Of a stretch of DNA of 14,830 nucleotides, positions 7,657 to 14,682 are shown in pieces. Source of the stretch: Flavobacteriales bacterium UBA3442. Its GTDB lineage: Bacteria > Bacteroidota > Bacteroidia > Flavobacteriales > Schleiferiaceae. Every line of letters begins with the position of its first letter. The stretch's first letter is position 1. The stretch spans positions 9,654 through 24,483 of the forward strand of contig DFSH01000083.1 in assembly GCA_002378565.1 (NCBI GenBank), given 5' to 3'. Made by a program: the position numbers and the translations under genes. The notes beneath the pieces are model-generated. The model was not told where the DNA came from, did not search any database, and saw only the letters and a program-made list of their open reading frames with translations.

Positions 7657-7691
7657 GGCGCAAATTTACAACCCAAGCGGGGCTGAATTGC

Positions 7692-7862
7692 TTAACTTAG
7701 GTACCAAGCAAAGAAACATATGCCACCAATGATTGCTACCAAGAGTAGCATGGTGGATCCGGCCGATTCATTATCCTTAGCCTCCTCAGCGAGCTTTCTT
7801 TCGCGGCGCTGTCGAAGCCATTGCTGTCGTCGCGTTTCGCGTTGTTCTGACTCTGTTGACAT
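7692..7862 (-). CDS. Small single-TM membrane protein, 56 residues
   Basis: An open frame of 56 codons, ATG at 7862 and TAA at 7694-7692. The N-terminal half is highly charged (MSTESEQRETRRQQWLRQRR, then ERKLAEEAKDNESAG) and probably an amphipathic cytoplasmic helix. Residues 38-55 (MLLLVAIIGGICFFAWYL) form one hydrophobic helix at the C-terminus, so the topology is probably tail-anchored. The clean split of charge and hydrophobicity, and its position 35 bp upstream of the J-domain gene on the same strand, support a real gene heading that operon. No family is recognised. It could partner the membrane-associated J-domain protein, but that is only inferred from position. Confidence 0.65.
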   Translation of the reverse strand: MSTESEQRETRRQQWLRQRRERKLAEEAKDNESAGSTMLLLVAIIGGICFFAWYLS

Positions 7863-7963
7863 AAGTGTTGATTTAGCGTTGTTTAGGTGTCCTTAAGTTA
7901 CCTAAATTTTTACATACGACCCAAAGCACATTGGCCAATGTTTTCAACATCAAGGTTTTGCAT
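7863..7963 (-). promoter_or_regulatory. Presumed promoter region of the small TM / J-domain / polyprenyl synthase / dnaG operon
   Basis: This gap lies between the nrdA terminator and the first gene of the minus-strand operon, so the operon promoter should be here. On the minus strand a TTTG (7925-7922) precedes TAACTTAA (7900-7893) by 21 bp. The match to TAnnTTTG is imperfect and I do not regard the exact element as settled. Confidence 0.3.
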
Positions 7964-7991
7964 AAAAAAACCCGCAACAATGTTGCGGGTT
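7964..7991 (-). terminator. Rho-independent terminator of the nrdBA operon
   Basis: On the minus strand a perfect 10-bp stem AACCCGCAAC (7991-7982) with GTTGCGGGTT (7978-7969) closes a three-base loop and runs into seven T's (7970-7964). It begins 23 bases after the nrdA stop codon. A GC-rich perfect stem and immediate T-run make this a strong intrinsic terminator separating nrdBA from the dnaG operon on the same strand. Confidence 0.9.
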
Positions 7992-8013
7992 GTAAGGGTA
8001 ATTATTAGGGTAA

Positions 8014-10530
8014 TTAAGACCCGCAGGCCTCGCAATCGTCTGGATTATCAATGGAGCAAGCCAGAATTTCTTCTGGTGTGTAATCAATGTTCACGGATTT
8101 AACTGCGGGCTTTTTGGCAACCTCGACAGCAACCTTGACGGCGGTGTCCTCTATTTTGAATGCCTCATCATCAGCCATTGTTTCCAGCTGCTCTTTGACA
8201 GCAACCTTGACATTCGCATCTTCTAGCTTGAATGCTTCATCATCAGGAATCTTCTCCACCTTCTTTTTGACGGTGAACTTGATGGCTGCAGATGCAGCTT
8301 TGGTCCGCAGGTAATACATGCCCGTTTTGAGACCTTTCTCCCATGCGTAAAAGTGCATGGATGTGAGTTTGCCCATGTTGGGTGACTCCACAAAGAGGTT
8401 CATGGACTGAGACTGGTCAATGAACATGCCGCGGTCAGCAGCCATGTCAATGATGTCCTTCATGCTCATTTCCCAGACGGTGAGGTAAAGCTCCTTAATG
8501 TTGTCAGGGATGCAGTCAATGTTTTGAATGGATCCGTTGTTGGCCATCAGGGCATTTTTCACTTCATCATCCCAAAGACCTAGGGAAACCAAGTCTAAGA
8601 GAAGGTGCTTGTTCACCACAATGAACTCGCCAGAAAGCACCCGACGGGTGTACAGGTTGGTGGTGTAAGGCTCAAAGCACTCATTGTTGCCAAGGATCTG
8701 TGAGGTGGATGCCGTTGGCATGGGTGCCAGCAGCAAGGAATTTCTCACGCCTTCCTTTTTTACCTCTTTACGCAAGGCTTTCCAATCCCATCGGCCGCTC
8801 AAATCTTCCTCAGATACGTTCCACATGTTGAATTGGAACTCGCCTTTAGACATGGGTGAGCCTTCAAAGGTTTCATAAGCTCCATCTTCCTTTGCCATGT
8901 CACATGATGCCTTAACCGCTGCGAAATACAAAGTTTCAAAGATGTCCTTGTTCAATTGCCTGGCCTCATTGGATGTGAAAGGCATTCGCAGATTGATGAA
9001 GGTGTCAGCCAATCCCTGCACGCCAATGCCAATCGGTCGGTGGCGCATGTTGGAATTCCTAGCTTCAGGCACTGGGTAGTAGTTCTGATCAATGACAGCA
9101 TTGAGGTTCTTTGTCACCTTGTACGCCGTTTCGTAAAGGAATTGGTGATCAAATACGCCATCGACAATGTACTTCGGCAGCGCAATGGAGGCCAAATTGC
9201 ATACCGCTACCTCATCAGGTGCCGTGTACTCCATGATCTCTGTGCAGAGGTTGGAAGAGCGAATCGTTCCCAGGTTTTTCTGGTTGGATTTGCTGTTGCA
9301 GGCATCCTTGTAAAGCATGTAAGGTGTGCCCGTCTCAATTTGAGATTCCAAAATCTTGGTCCACAACTCACGTGCCTTGATGACCTTTTTAGCCTTGCCA
9401 GCCTTTTCGTAACTGGTGTACAGCTTTTCAAAGTCGTCCCCATAGGTGTCGTACAGACCCGGGCATTGGTTCGGGCAAAGCAAAGACCAATCGGCATTCT
9501 CCTTGACCCGCTTCATGAAGAGATCCGAAATCCACATGGCATAGAACAGGTCACGTGCACGCGCCTCCTCATTGCCGGTGTTTTTCTTCAAGTCCAAGAA
9601 GTCAAAAATGTCTGCATGCCATGGCTCGAGGTACATGGCAAAGGATCCCTTGCGCTTGCCGCCACCTTGGTCTACATAACGGGCGGTGTCATTGAACACA
9701 CGCAACATGGGAACCAGGCCATTGGATGTACCGTTGGTACCTCGAATGTAAGATCCCTTGGCGCGCACATTGTGCAAGCTCAGGCCAATGCCACCAGCGC
9801 TCTGGCTGATTTTTGCGCATTGTTTGAGTGTGTCATAAATGCCATCAATGCTATCGTCTTGCATCTGCAAAAGGAAGCAGCTGGACATCTGTGGCTTTGG
9901 TGTTCCTGCATTGAACAGTGTGGGTGTGGCATGGGTGTACAGCCCTTTTGACATGCCTTGGTAGGTGGCGATGGCTGCGTCAATGTCATCCTTGTGGATG
10001 CCAACAGCGACACGCATCAACATGTGCTGTGGACGTTCTGCAATCTTGCCTTCCATGCGGAGCAGGTAGGACCGCTCCAAGGTTTTGAAACCAAAAAAAT
10101 CGTAGCTGAAATCGCGATCGTAAATCAAGGTTGAATCCAGCAACGCCGCATTCGTTTTGATCAACTCAATGACATCGTCTGCAATCATGGGAGCGTACTT
10201 GCCCGTTTTGGGGTTGACGTATTCGTGCAAGGCCGTCATCGTTTCAGAGAAAGACTTGTTGGTGTTTTTGTGCAGATTAGAAACCGCAATCCGAGCAGCC
10301 AACAAGGCGTAGTCCGGATGACGGATGGTCATGGCTGCAGCTGTCTCTGCTGCAAGGTTATCCAATTCACTTGTAGACACCCCATCATAAAGCCCTTCAA
10401 TAACTCGTTGAGCCACTGACACGGAATCAATGTGTTCTGAAAAACCATAGCACAGTTTCTGAATCCTGGCGGTAATCTTATCAAATTTGATGGCTTCTCT
10501 GCGGCCATCACGCTTAATCACATACATCAT
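8014..10530 (-). CDS. nrdA: Ribonucleoside-diphosphate reductase, class Ia alpha (large) subunit
   Basis: An 838-residue catalytic subunit that reduces ribonucleoside diphosphates to deoxy forms for DNA synthesis, working with NrdB. An N-terminal ATP-cone (about 3-90) begins [17 protein letters not shown], so dATP feedback inhibition is likely. Active-site residues fall at the same numbers as in human RRM1: Cys218 (MSSCFLL) and Cys444 (VAVCN) as the redox pair, and Asn427, Cys429 and Glu431 in SNLCTEI. Tyr739/Tyr740 continue the radical path. The C-terminus [14 protein letters not shown] carries the Cys833/Cys836 swinging-arm pair in the eukaryote-like form. The linker before it is long and contains a duplicated 24-residue unit (758-805). 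The start could be either of two adjacent ATGs, 10530 or 10527. It follows nrdB by 19 bp and is closed by the terminator at 7964-7991. Confidence 0.97.
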   Translation of the reverse strand: MMYVIKRDGRREAIKFDKITARIQKLCYGFSEHIDSVSVAQRVIEGLYDGVSTSELDNLAAETAAAMTIRHPDYALLAARIAVSNLHKNTNKSFSETMTALHEYVNPKTGKYAPMIADDVIELIKTNAALLDSTLIYDRDFSYDFFGFKTLERSYLLRMEGKIAERPQHMLMRVAVGIHKDDIDAAIATYQGMSKGLYTHATPTLFNAGTPKPQMSSCFLLQMQDDSIDGIYDTLKQCAKISQSAGGIGLSLHNVRAKGSYIRGTNGTSNGLVPMLRVFNDTARYVDQGGGKRKGSFAMYLEPWHADIFDFLDLKKNTGNEEARARDLFYAMWISDLFMKRVKENADWSLLCPNQCPGLYDTYGDDFEKLYTSYEKAGKAKKVIKARELWTKILESQIETGTPYMLYKDACNSKSNQKNLGTIRSSNLCTEIMEYTAPDEVAVCNLASIALPKYIVDGVFDHQFLYETAYKVTKNLNAVIDQNYYPVPEARNSNMRHRPIGIGVQGLADTFINLRMPFTSNEARQLNKDIFETLYFAAVKASCDMAKEDGAYETFEGSPMSKGEFQFNMWNVSEEDLSGRWDWKALRKEVKKEGVRNSLLLAPMPTASTSQILGNNECFEPYTTNLYTRRVLSGEFIVVNKHLLLDLVSLGLWDDEVKNALMANNGSIQNIDCIPDNIKELYLTVWEMSMKDIIDMAADRGMFIDQSQSMNLFVESPNMGKLTSMHFYAWEKGLKTGMYYLRTKAASAAIKFTVKKKVEKIPDDEAFKLEDANVKVAVKEQLETMADDEAFKIEDTAVKVAVEVAKKPAVKSVNIDYTPEEILACSIDNPDDCEACGS
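8116..8259 (-). repeat. Imperfect 72-bp tandem duplication inside nrdA (24-residue units)
   Basis: Two adjacent in-frame units, residues 758-781 (8259-8188) and 782-805 (8187-8116), share 14 of 24 residues by my count. Both contain DDEAFK followed by Leu or Ile and ED, then VKVAV. The period is exactly 72 bp. It lies in the flexible linker between the catalytic barrel and the C-terminal cysteine pair, so it lengthens the swinging arm. Confidence 0.85.
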
Positions 10531-10549
10531 CTTAGGTCATGTGTAAGGG

Positions 10550-11542
10550 TTAAAAGTCGCTGTCAAAGTCAAAGGCGTTGGCGGATTCGCCCACGGCTTC
10601 TCCCACGCCTGCTTTGCGGTATTCCGCAACGCGTTTTTCAAAGAAATTGGTCTTGCCCTCCAGGGAAATCATATCCATGAAATCGAAGGGGTTATCTACG
10701 TTGTAGACATTGTCACATCCCAGCTCGCGCAGCAAGCGGTCCGCAACAAACTCAATGTATTGTATCATCAAGCGATTGTTCATGCCAATCAAATCGACGG
10801 GCAAGGATTCAGTGATGAAGATGCGCTCAATGTCAAGGGCTTCTGTGATGATTTGCTTGATGCGATCCTTTGGAACCTTGTTGATCAGGTGCTCGTTGTG
10901 CAGGTGAACAGCAAACTCACAATGGCTGCCCTCGTCGCGAGATATCAATTCATTGGAGAAGGTCAAACCCGGCATCAAGCCACGCTTCTTCATCCAGTAA
11001 ATGGAGCAGAAGGCGCCAGAGAAAAAGATGCCTTCCACCGCGGCAAAAGCAATCAATCGCTCAGCAAAAGAGGGGGACTCAATCCATTTCAAAGCCCAAT
11101 CCGCTTTTTGCTTGATGGCTTCAAAATTGTCAATGGCGTTGAAAAGCTTGTCGCGCTCATCAGCGTCTTTCACATAGGTGTCAATCAACAAAGAGTAGGT
11201 CTCTGAGTGAATGTTCTCCATCATGATTTGAAAGCCATAATAGAATTTTGCTTCCGTGTACTGCACTTCATTGATGAAGTTCTCTGCAAGGTTCTCATTC
11301 ACAATGCCATCAGAGGCAGCAAAGAATGCCAGGATGTGCTTGATGAAGTATTTTTCGTCATCACTGAGCTTGGTCTCCCAGTCCACCAAATCTTGGTGCA
11401 AATCAATTTCTTCAGCTGTCCAGAAGCTGGCTTCGGTCTTTTTGTACATCTCCCAAATGTCATTGTGCTCGATTGGGAAGAGCACAAAACGGCCTGAATT
11501 GGCCTTCAGTATGGGTTCTTGGGTGGGTAATGTTGTTGACAT
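10550..11542 (-). CDS. nrdB: Ribonucleoside-diphosphate reductase, class Ia beta (small) subunit
   Basis: A 330-residue ferritin-like radical-generating subunit, closest in style to eukaryotic R2. By alignment of spacing with mouse R2, the di-iron ligands are Asp78 (FAASDGI), Glu109 and His112 (MENIHSE), Glu170 (AVEGIFF), Glu204 and His207 (SRDEGSH). The radical tyrosine is Tyr116, which is present, so this is a tyrosyl-radical class Ia protein and not an R2c-type enzyme lacking the tyrosine. The acidic aromatic tail NAFDFDSDF is the peptide that docks on NrdA. It is first in the nrdBA operon, and its start is preceded by a structured leader. Length is typical of R2 without an N-terminal extension. 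Confidence 0.97.
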   Translation of the reverse strand: MSTTLPTQEPILKANSGRFVLFPIEHNDIWEMYKKTEASFWTAEEIDLHQDLVDWETKLSDDEKYFIKHILAFFAASDGIVNENLAENFINEVQYTEAKFYYGFQIMMENIHSETYSLLIDTYVKDADERDKLFNAIDNFEAIKQKADWALKWIESPSFAERLIAFAAVEGIFFSGAFCSIYWMKKRGLMPGLTFSNELISRDEGSHCEFAVHLHNEHLINKVPKDRIKQIITEALDIERIFITESLPVDLIGMNNRLMIQYIEFVADRLLRELGCDNVYNVDNPFDFMDMISLEGKTNFFEKRVAEYRKAGVGEAVGESANAFDFDSDF

Positions 11543-11555
11543 AAGGGCAATAAAT

Positions 11556-11571
11556 AGCCGTCGAAACGGCT
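11556..11571 (-). promoter_or_regulatory. UUCG-tetraloop hairpin upstream of the nrdB start
   Basis: On the minus strand AGCCGT TTCG ACGGCT forms a perfect 6-bp stem with a UUCG loop, ending 13 bases before the nrdB ATG at 11542. A stable hairpin so near the start could influence initiation. The T-rich stretch after it (ATTTATT) is not a continuous U-run, so a terminator is unlikely. Confidence 0.6.
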
Positions 11572-11590
11572 GTTAGAATGTTGTTTATCA

Positions 11591-11643
11591 GCACCTTAAG
11601 GCTTAGGTCATGCGGTTCTGTCTCACGCTACTCCCTTAGGTGC
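11591..11643 (-). promoter_or_regulatory. 53-nt stem-loop in the nrdBA leader, possible structured RNA
   Basis: On the minus strand GCACCTAAGG (11643-11634) pairs with CCTTAAGGTGC (11601-11591) with one bulged base, enclosing a 32-nt internal segment. The heptamer ACCTAAG of the 5' arm is repeated at 11608-11602 next to the 3' arm, so a competing pairing is possible. It does not match a riboswitch class I can name, and it is not a tRNA. Confidence 0.4.
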
Positions 11644-11839
11644 TCTACAAAACTTGCTCGTTTTGATTCCTCACGCAAGGGATAGATTTGAACATTCTGC
11701 TGGAGTTGTCAACAAGTGGATTTTTCCAAACAACCAAATTCTCAATGGTGCCAAGGCTTGGCCAAATTCCAAATTTCACGGGACTTTTTTTTCAACCAAT
11801 TTTACTCAGCTCCCCGGCTTACCGGGAAGAGAAAAACCT

Positions 11840-12427
11840 TCACTTGGTTCCGTCATTTTCCCTAGAAAGGGCTTCATGCACCAACTCTGCCTCGTCTATC
11901 CAATCTTGACCGTAAGCGCGAACCAGGGGATTTTTCAAAAATCGAAAGACAGGCAATTTCAGCGATTTTCCCAGCTCACATGCGGGCGCACAGAGGTCCC
12001 ATTGGTGTACATTCAAGGCGTCATACTGGCTGAACTGGCTGACCCTGATGGGGTATAGATGGCAGGACAAGGGCTTGATAAAATCAATATCCCCAGCGGT
12101 ATGCGCCTGCTCGATACCGCATTGTGCCACCCCCTTGTCGCTGAAGGTTACAAAGGCGCATTCCTTGCCTTCAACCAACGGTGTGACATCCTCACCATCG
12201 CTATCAATCACCGATGTGCCTTGTTCCTCAATGGCAGCAATGCCTTCGGGACGCAAATACGGCTTGACCGAAGGGTAGATACCCTTGAGCACCTGCACCT
12301 CATCCTTGGAGAGTGGCGCACCTGCATCTCCCTCAATGCAACAGGCTCCCTTGCAGCGACTGAGGTCACAACAAAAAGCGTCTTCAAATACGGCTCTGGA
12401 AGAAAGGGTCTTACCTATAGAAATCAT
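11840..12427 (-). CDS. DUF3109 family cysteine-rich protein
   Basis: A 195-residue cytoplasmic protein of the DUF3109 family, common in Bacteroidota and of unknown function. It has ten cysteines: 19, 20, 25, 29 and 30 in FCCDLSRCKGACC, then 90, 103, 122 (LSCHLYPIR), 146 and 150 (CAPAC). The C-x3-C-C start, later C-x2-Y-P and paired C-x3-C resemble the YkgJ/CxxCxxCC group of putative Fe-S or zinc proteins; metal binding is inferred from the cysteine pattern only. No signal peptide or membrane helix is present. It diverges from marC (62 bp between starts) and lies upstream of nrdB on the same strand, but the 297-bp gap makes one transcript uncertain. Confidence 0.85.
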   Translation of the reverse strand: MISIGKTLSSRAVFEDAFCCDLSRCKGACCIEGDAGAPLSKDEVQVLKGIYPSVKPYLRPEGIAAIEEQGTSVIDSDGEDVTPLVEGKECAFVTFSDKGVAQCGIEQAHTAGDIDFIKPLSCHLYPIRVSQFSQYDALNVHQWDLCAPACELGKSLKLPVFRFLKNPLVRAYGQDWIDEAELVHEALSRENDGTK

Positions 12428-12433
12428 GATGGG

Positions 12434-12470
12434 TTAAAGGTACATCCTGTCTGCAAGCTGACTACCTTTA
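12434..12470. promoter_or_regulatory. Inverted repeat in the DUF3109/marC divergent promoter region
   Basis: TTAAAGGTA (12434-12442) is mirrored by TACCTTTA (12463-12470) across 20 bp; on its own strand each arm is TACCTTTA, one base off the TAnnTTTG -7 consensus. The pair could be two divergent -7 elements or an operator. For DUF3109 the -7 would put the start within a few bases of the ATG. No TTTG is found at the -33 positions. Confidence 0.4.
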
Positions 12471-12489
12471 CCACTCAATTACAACGCAC

Positions 12490-13056
12490 ATGGATTTCAC
12501 TCAGATTTTGTCAGCCACCATGGTCCTCTTTGCCGTCATCGACATCGTAGGCAGTATTCCCATCATCATTACCATGCGTGAGCAGGTGGGGCATATCCAG
12601 TCGGGAAAGGCCACAGTAGCAGCCACACTTATCATGGTGATTTTCTTGTTTGCCGGGGAAGATTTACTCAATCTGTTTGGGGTAGATATTGAATCGTTTG
12701 CCGTGGCAGGTGCTTTGGTCATGTTCTTCCTTGCCCTGGAGATGATCCTGGGTGTCCGCATCTACAAAGAATCCGAGCCCAACTCCGCATCCATTGTCCC
12801 CATTGCCTTCCCCTTGCTTGCAGGCGCCGGAACCATGACCACATTGATCTCATTGCGTTCAGAATTTGAAGTCATCAACATCATCATCGCCATCTTTGTC
12901 AATGCCCTTTTGGTCTATATCGTTCTGAAAAACACCGAGCGCTTTGAACGTCTGTTGGGCAAAAATGGCATCGCCATTCTACGGAAAGTTTTTGGCATCA
13001 TTATCATGGCTATTTCCGTCAAACTTTTCACCACCAACCTTTCAGCACTTATCTGA
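12490..13056 (+). CDS. marC: MarC family integral membrane protein
   Basis: A 188-residue inner-membrane protein with about six TM segments. The family signature is seen in the N-terminal LFAVIDIVGSIPIIITM (13-29), the internal repeat-like PIAFPLLAGAGTMTTLISL (103-121) with its Pro/Gly-rich re-entrant sequence, and the last helix VFGIIIMAISVKLF. E. coli MarC was once linked to multiple antibiotic resistance, but that link is disputed, and UPF0056 members have no proven substrate; a transporter role is inference. Length is slightly short of the usual 200 or so residues but no segment seems missing. The stop TGA is one base before the glyS ATG, so the two are probably co-transcribed and translationally coupled. 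Confidence 0.92.
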   Translation: MDFTQILSATMVLFAVIDIVGSIPIIITMREQVGHIQSGKATVAATLIMVIFLFAGEDLLNLFGVDIESFAVAGALVMFFLALEMILGVRIYKESEPNSASIVPIAFPLLAGAGTMTTLISLRSEFEVINIIIAIFVNALLVYIVLKNTERFERLLGKNGIAILRKVFGIIIMAISVKLFTTNLSALI

Positions 13057-13057
13057 C

Positions 13058-14599
13058 ATGGCTCAACCTGAAGACGCATTCAAAGCAGTAATCTCCCACG
13101 CGAAGGAGTATGGTTTCATCTTCCAAAGCAGTGAGATCTATGACGGCCTGAGCGCCGTGTACGACTATGGTCAAAACGGCGTCATGCTGAAAAACAACCT
13201 CAAGTCCTATTGGTGGCGGTCCATGGTTCAACTGCAGGAAAACATTGTAGGCTTGGACTCTGCCATTTTCATGCACCCCTCCGTTTGGAAGGCCTCCGGT
13301 CATGTGGATGCATTCAATGACCCATTGATTGACAACAAAGACAGCAAGAAGCGCTACCGCGCAGACGTTTTGGTGGAAGATCACGTGGAAAAGCTGAAGC
13401 AAAAAGCTGACAAGGAAGTGGCAAAGGCTGCCAAACGGTTTGGCGAAAGCTTTGATGCAGAGATGTACCGCTCAACCAACCCGCGGGTAATGGGCTACCT
13501 CAGCAAGGCAAAGGATGTCATGGACCAGTTTGTGGCCTGCCTGGAAGCAGAAGACCTTGAAGGCGTCAAGCAGGTTATCATTGATGCCGGCATCAAATGC
13601 CCCGTCAGCGGGTCCGATAAATGGACCGACGTGCGGCAATTCAATTTGATGTTTGGCACCAAAATGGGGTCGGTGGCAGAAGGCGCTGTTGACTTGTACT
13701 TGCGACCTGAAACAGCGCAAGGCATTTTTGTGAACTTCCTCAATGTGCAGAAAACGGGTCGCATGAAGATCCCCTTTGGCATTGCTCAAATTGGCAAGGC
13801 CTTTCGCAATGAAATCGTGGCCCGTCAATTCATCTTTCGCATGCGAGAGTTTGAACAAATGGAGATGCAATTTTTTGTCAAGCCTGGCACAGAGATGGAG
13901 TGGTACAATCACTGGAAGCAAGTCAGGCTACAATGGCACCTTGCTATGGGCTTGTCTGAGGACAATTACCGCTTCCATGACCATGATAAAATGGCCCATT
14001 ACGCCAACGCAGCAGCGGACATTGAGTTCCAGTTCCCTTTTGGATTCAAGGAGCTGGAGGGCATTCACAGCCGCACAGATTTTGATCTCAAGAGCCATGA
14101 GGAGCACTCGGGCAAGAAGCTTCGTGTGTTTGACCCTGAGACCAAGGAAAACTATGTGCCTTATGTGGTGGAAACATCCGTTGGCCTGGACCGGCTCTTT
14201 CTATCTGTTCTGTCTGAAAGCTTGGTGGAAGAGCCCTTGGAAAAGGGCGGGAACCGAACCCTTTTGAAGCTCCCCTACGCCTTGGCACCTACGCAAGCTG
14301 CCATTCTTCCCTTGTTGAAAAAGGATGGTCTGCCTGAATTGGCACGCCAACTGATGAAAGATTTGACTTTCGATTACCAGATGGCTTACGATGAAAAGGA
14401 TGCCATTGGCAAACGTTACCGAAGGCATGATGCCATTGGCACTCCCTTGTGCTTTACCGTGGATCACCAATCGCTTGAAGATGGGACTGTTACCATGCGT
14501 GACAGAGACAGCATGTCACAGGAGCGCATTCCTTCATCAGACTTGGGGTTACACATCAAGCAACAGTGCGGTATGGAGTCCCTGTTAAAAAAACTCTAA
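13058..14599 (+). CDS. glyS: Glycine--tRNA ligase, homodimeric class II type
   Basis: A 513-residue enzyme that charges tRNA-Gly with glycine; it is the alpha2 type found in Bacteroidota, archaea and eukaryotes, not the alpha2-beta2 form of E. coli. Visible motifs are motif 1 region AIFMHPSVWKASGHVDAF (69-86), FNLMFGTKMG (195-204), LRPETAQGIFVNF (215-227), motif 2 FRNEI with RMREFEQMEM (249-270), and motif 3 VVETSVGLDRLF (370-381) with Arg379. The anticodon-binding domain begins at LPYALAPTQAAILPL (405-419). The zinc-type C-P-x-C-G site seen in some relatives is reduced to one cysteine, CPVSG (181-185). I chose ATG 13058; an in-frame upstream start at 12944 would lie inside marC and add 38 residues unlike the family. 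Confidence 0.97.
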   Translation: MAQPEDAFKAVISHAKEYGFIFQSSEIYDGLSAVYDYGQNGVMLKNNLKSYWWRSMVQLQENIVGLDSAIFMHPSVWKASGHVDAFNDPLIDNKDSKKRYRADVLVEDHVEKLKQKADKEVAKAAKRFGESFDAEMYRSTNPRVMGYLSKAKDVMDQFVACLEAEDLEGVKQVIIDAGIKCPVSGSDKWTDVRQFNLMFGTKMGSVAEGAVDLYLRPETAQGIFVNFLNVQKTGRMKIPFGIAQIGKAFRNEIVARQFIFRMREFEQMEMQFFVKPGTEMEWYNHWKQVRLQWHLAMGLSEDNYRFHDHDKMAHYANAAADIEFQFPFGFKELEGIHSRTDFDLKSHEEHSGKKLRVFDPETKENYVPYVVETSVGLDRLFLSVLSESLVEEPLEKGGNRTLLKLPYALAPTQAAILPLLKKDGLPELARQLMKDLTFDYQMAYDEKDAIGKRYRRHDAIGTPLCFTVDHQSLEDGTVTMRDRDSMSQERIPSSDLGLHIKQQCGMESLLKKL

Positions 14600-14613
14600 A
14601 GGCTTATAAATCA

Positions 14614-14644
14614 TTAGTATGCTTGAACTTTTCGTCTATCTTTG
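14614..14644 (+). promoter_or_regulatory. Bacteroidota-type promoter for the acidic repeat lipoprotein
   Basis: TTAG (14614-14617, three of four to TTTG) is followed after 19 bp by TATCTTTG (14637-14644), an exact TAnnTTTG -7. Transcription would start near 14650, giving a leader of about 33 nt before ATG 14683. It indicates a transcript separate from marC-glyS, although no intrinsic terminator is visible after the glyS stop. Confidence 0.6.
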
Positions 14645-14682
14645 GTAGTAGATTTCAATTTTTAAACTAAAAACACACGATT

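Larger units (their letters stand above)
11543..11839 (-). promoter_or_regulatory. nrdBA leader/control region (297 bp without a gene)
   Basis: This gap separates the DUF3109 stop from the nrdB start on the same strand. It holds, in transcription order, a GC-rich stem-loop just after the DUF3109 stop (about 11812-11828, TTCCCGG/CCGGGGA around TAAG) without a T-run. Then comes a cluster of TTTGG motifs (11726-11773), a 53-nt stem-loop (11591-11643), and a UUCG-capped hairpin (11556-11571) just before the ATG. I could not find a convincing -33/-7 pair; TAAAATTG (11804-11797) is the closest -7, with no -33 partner. No NrdR-box palindrome of the usual type is visible. Confidence 0.5.

Noticed and set aside
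8956..9951. 331-codon plus-strand open frame opposite nrdA
   Set aside because: It is the antisense shadow of a strongly conserved gene; the translation has no recognisable domain and is rich in residues expected from reversed nrdA codons.
11591..11643. tRNA or cobalamin/S-box/purine riboswitch in the nrdB leader
   Set aside because: No cloverleaf or anticodon arm and none of the conserved core sequences of those riboswitch classes; reported only as an unclassified stem-loop.
11812..11828. Intrinsic terminator after the DUF3109 gene
   Set aside because: The TTCCCGG/CCGGGGA stem is present but is followed by an A-rich, not T-rich, stretch on the minus strand.
12944..13057. Upstream start of glyS at 12944
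   Set aside because: These 38 codons lie wholly inside marC in another frame and do not resemble GlyRS; ATG 13058 directly after the marC stop is the natural start.
13620..13680. Loss of the GlyRS zinc-type cysteines as an anomaly
   Set aside because: The CPVSG form followed by an intact FNLMF motif is, as far as I recall, common in Bacteroidota GlyRS, so it is probably a lineage trait rather than damage.
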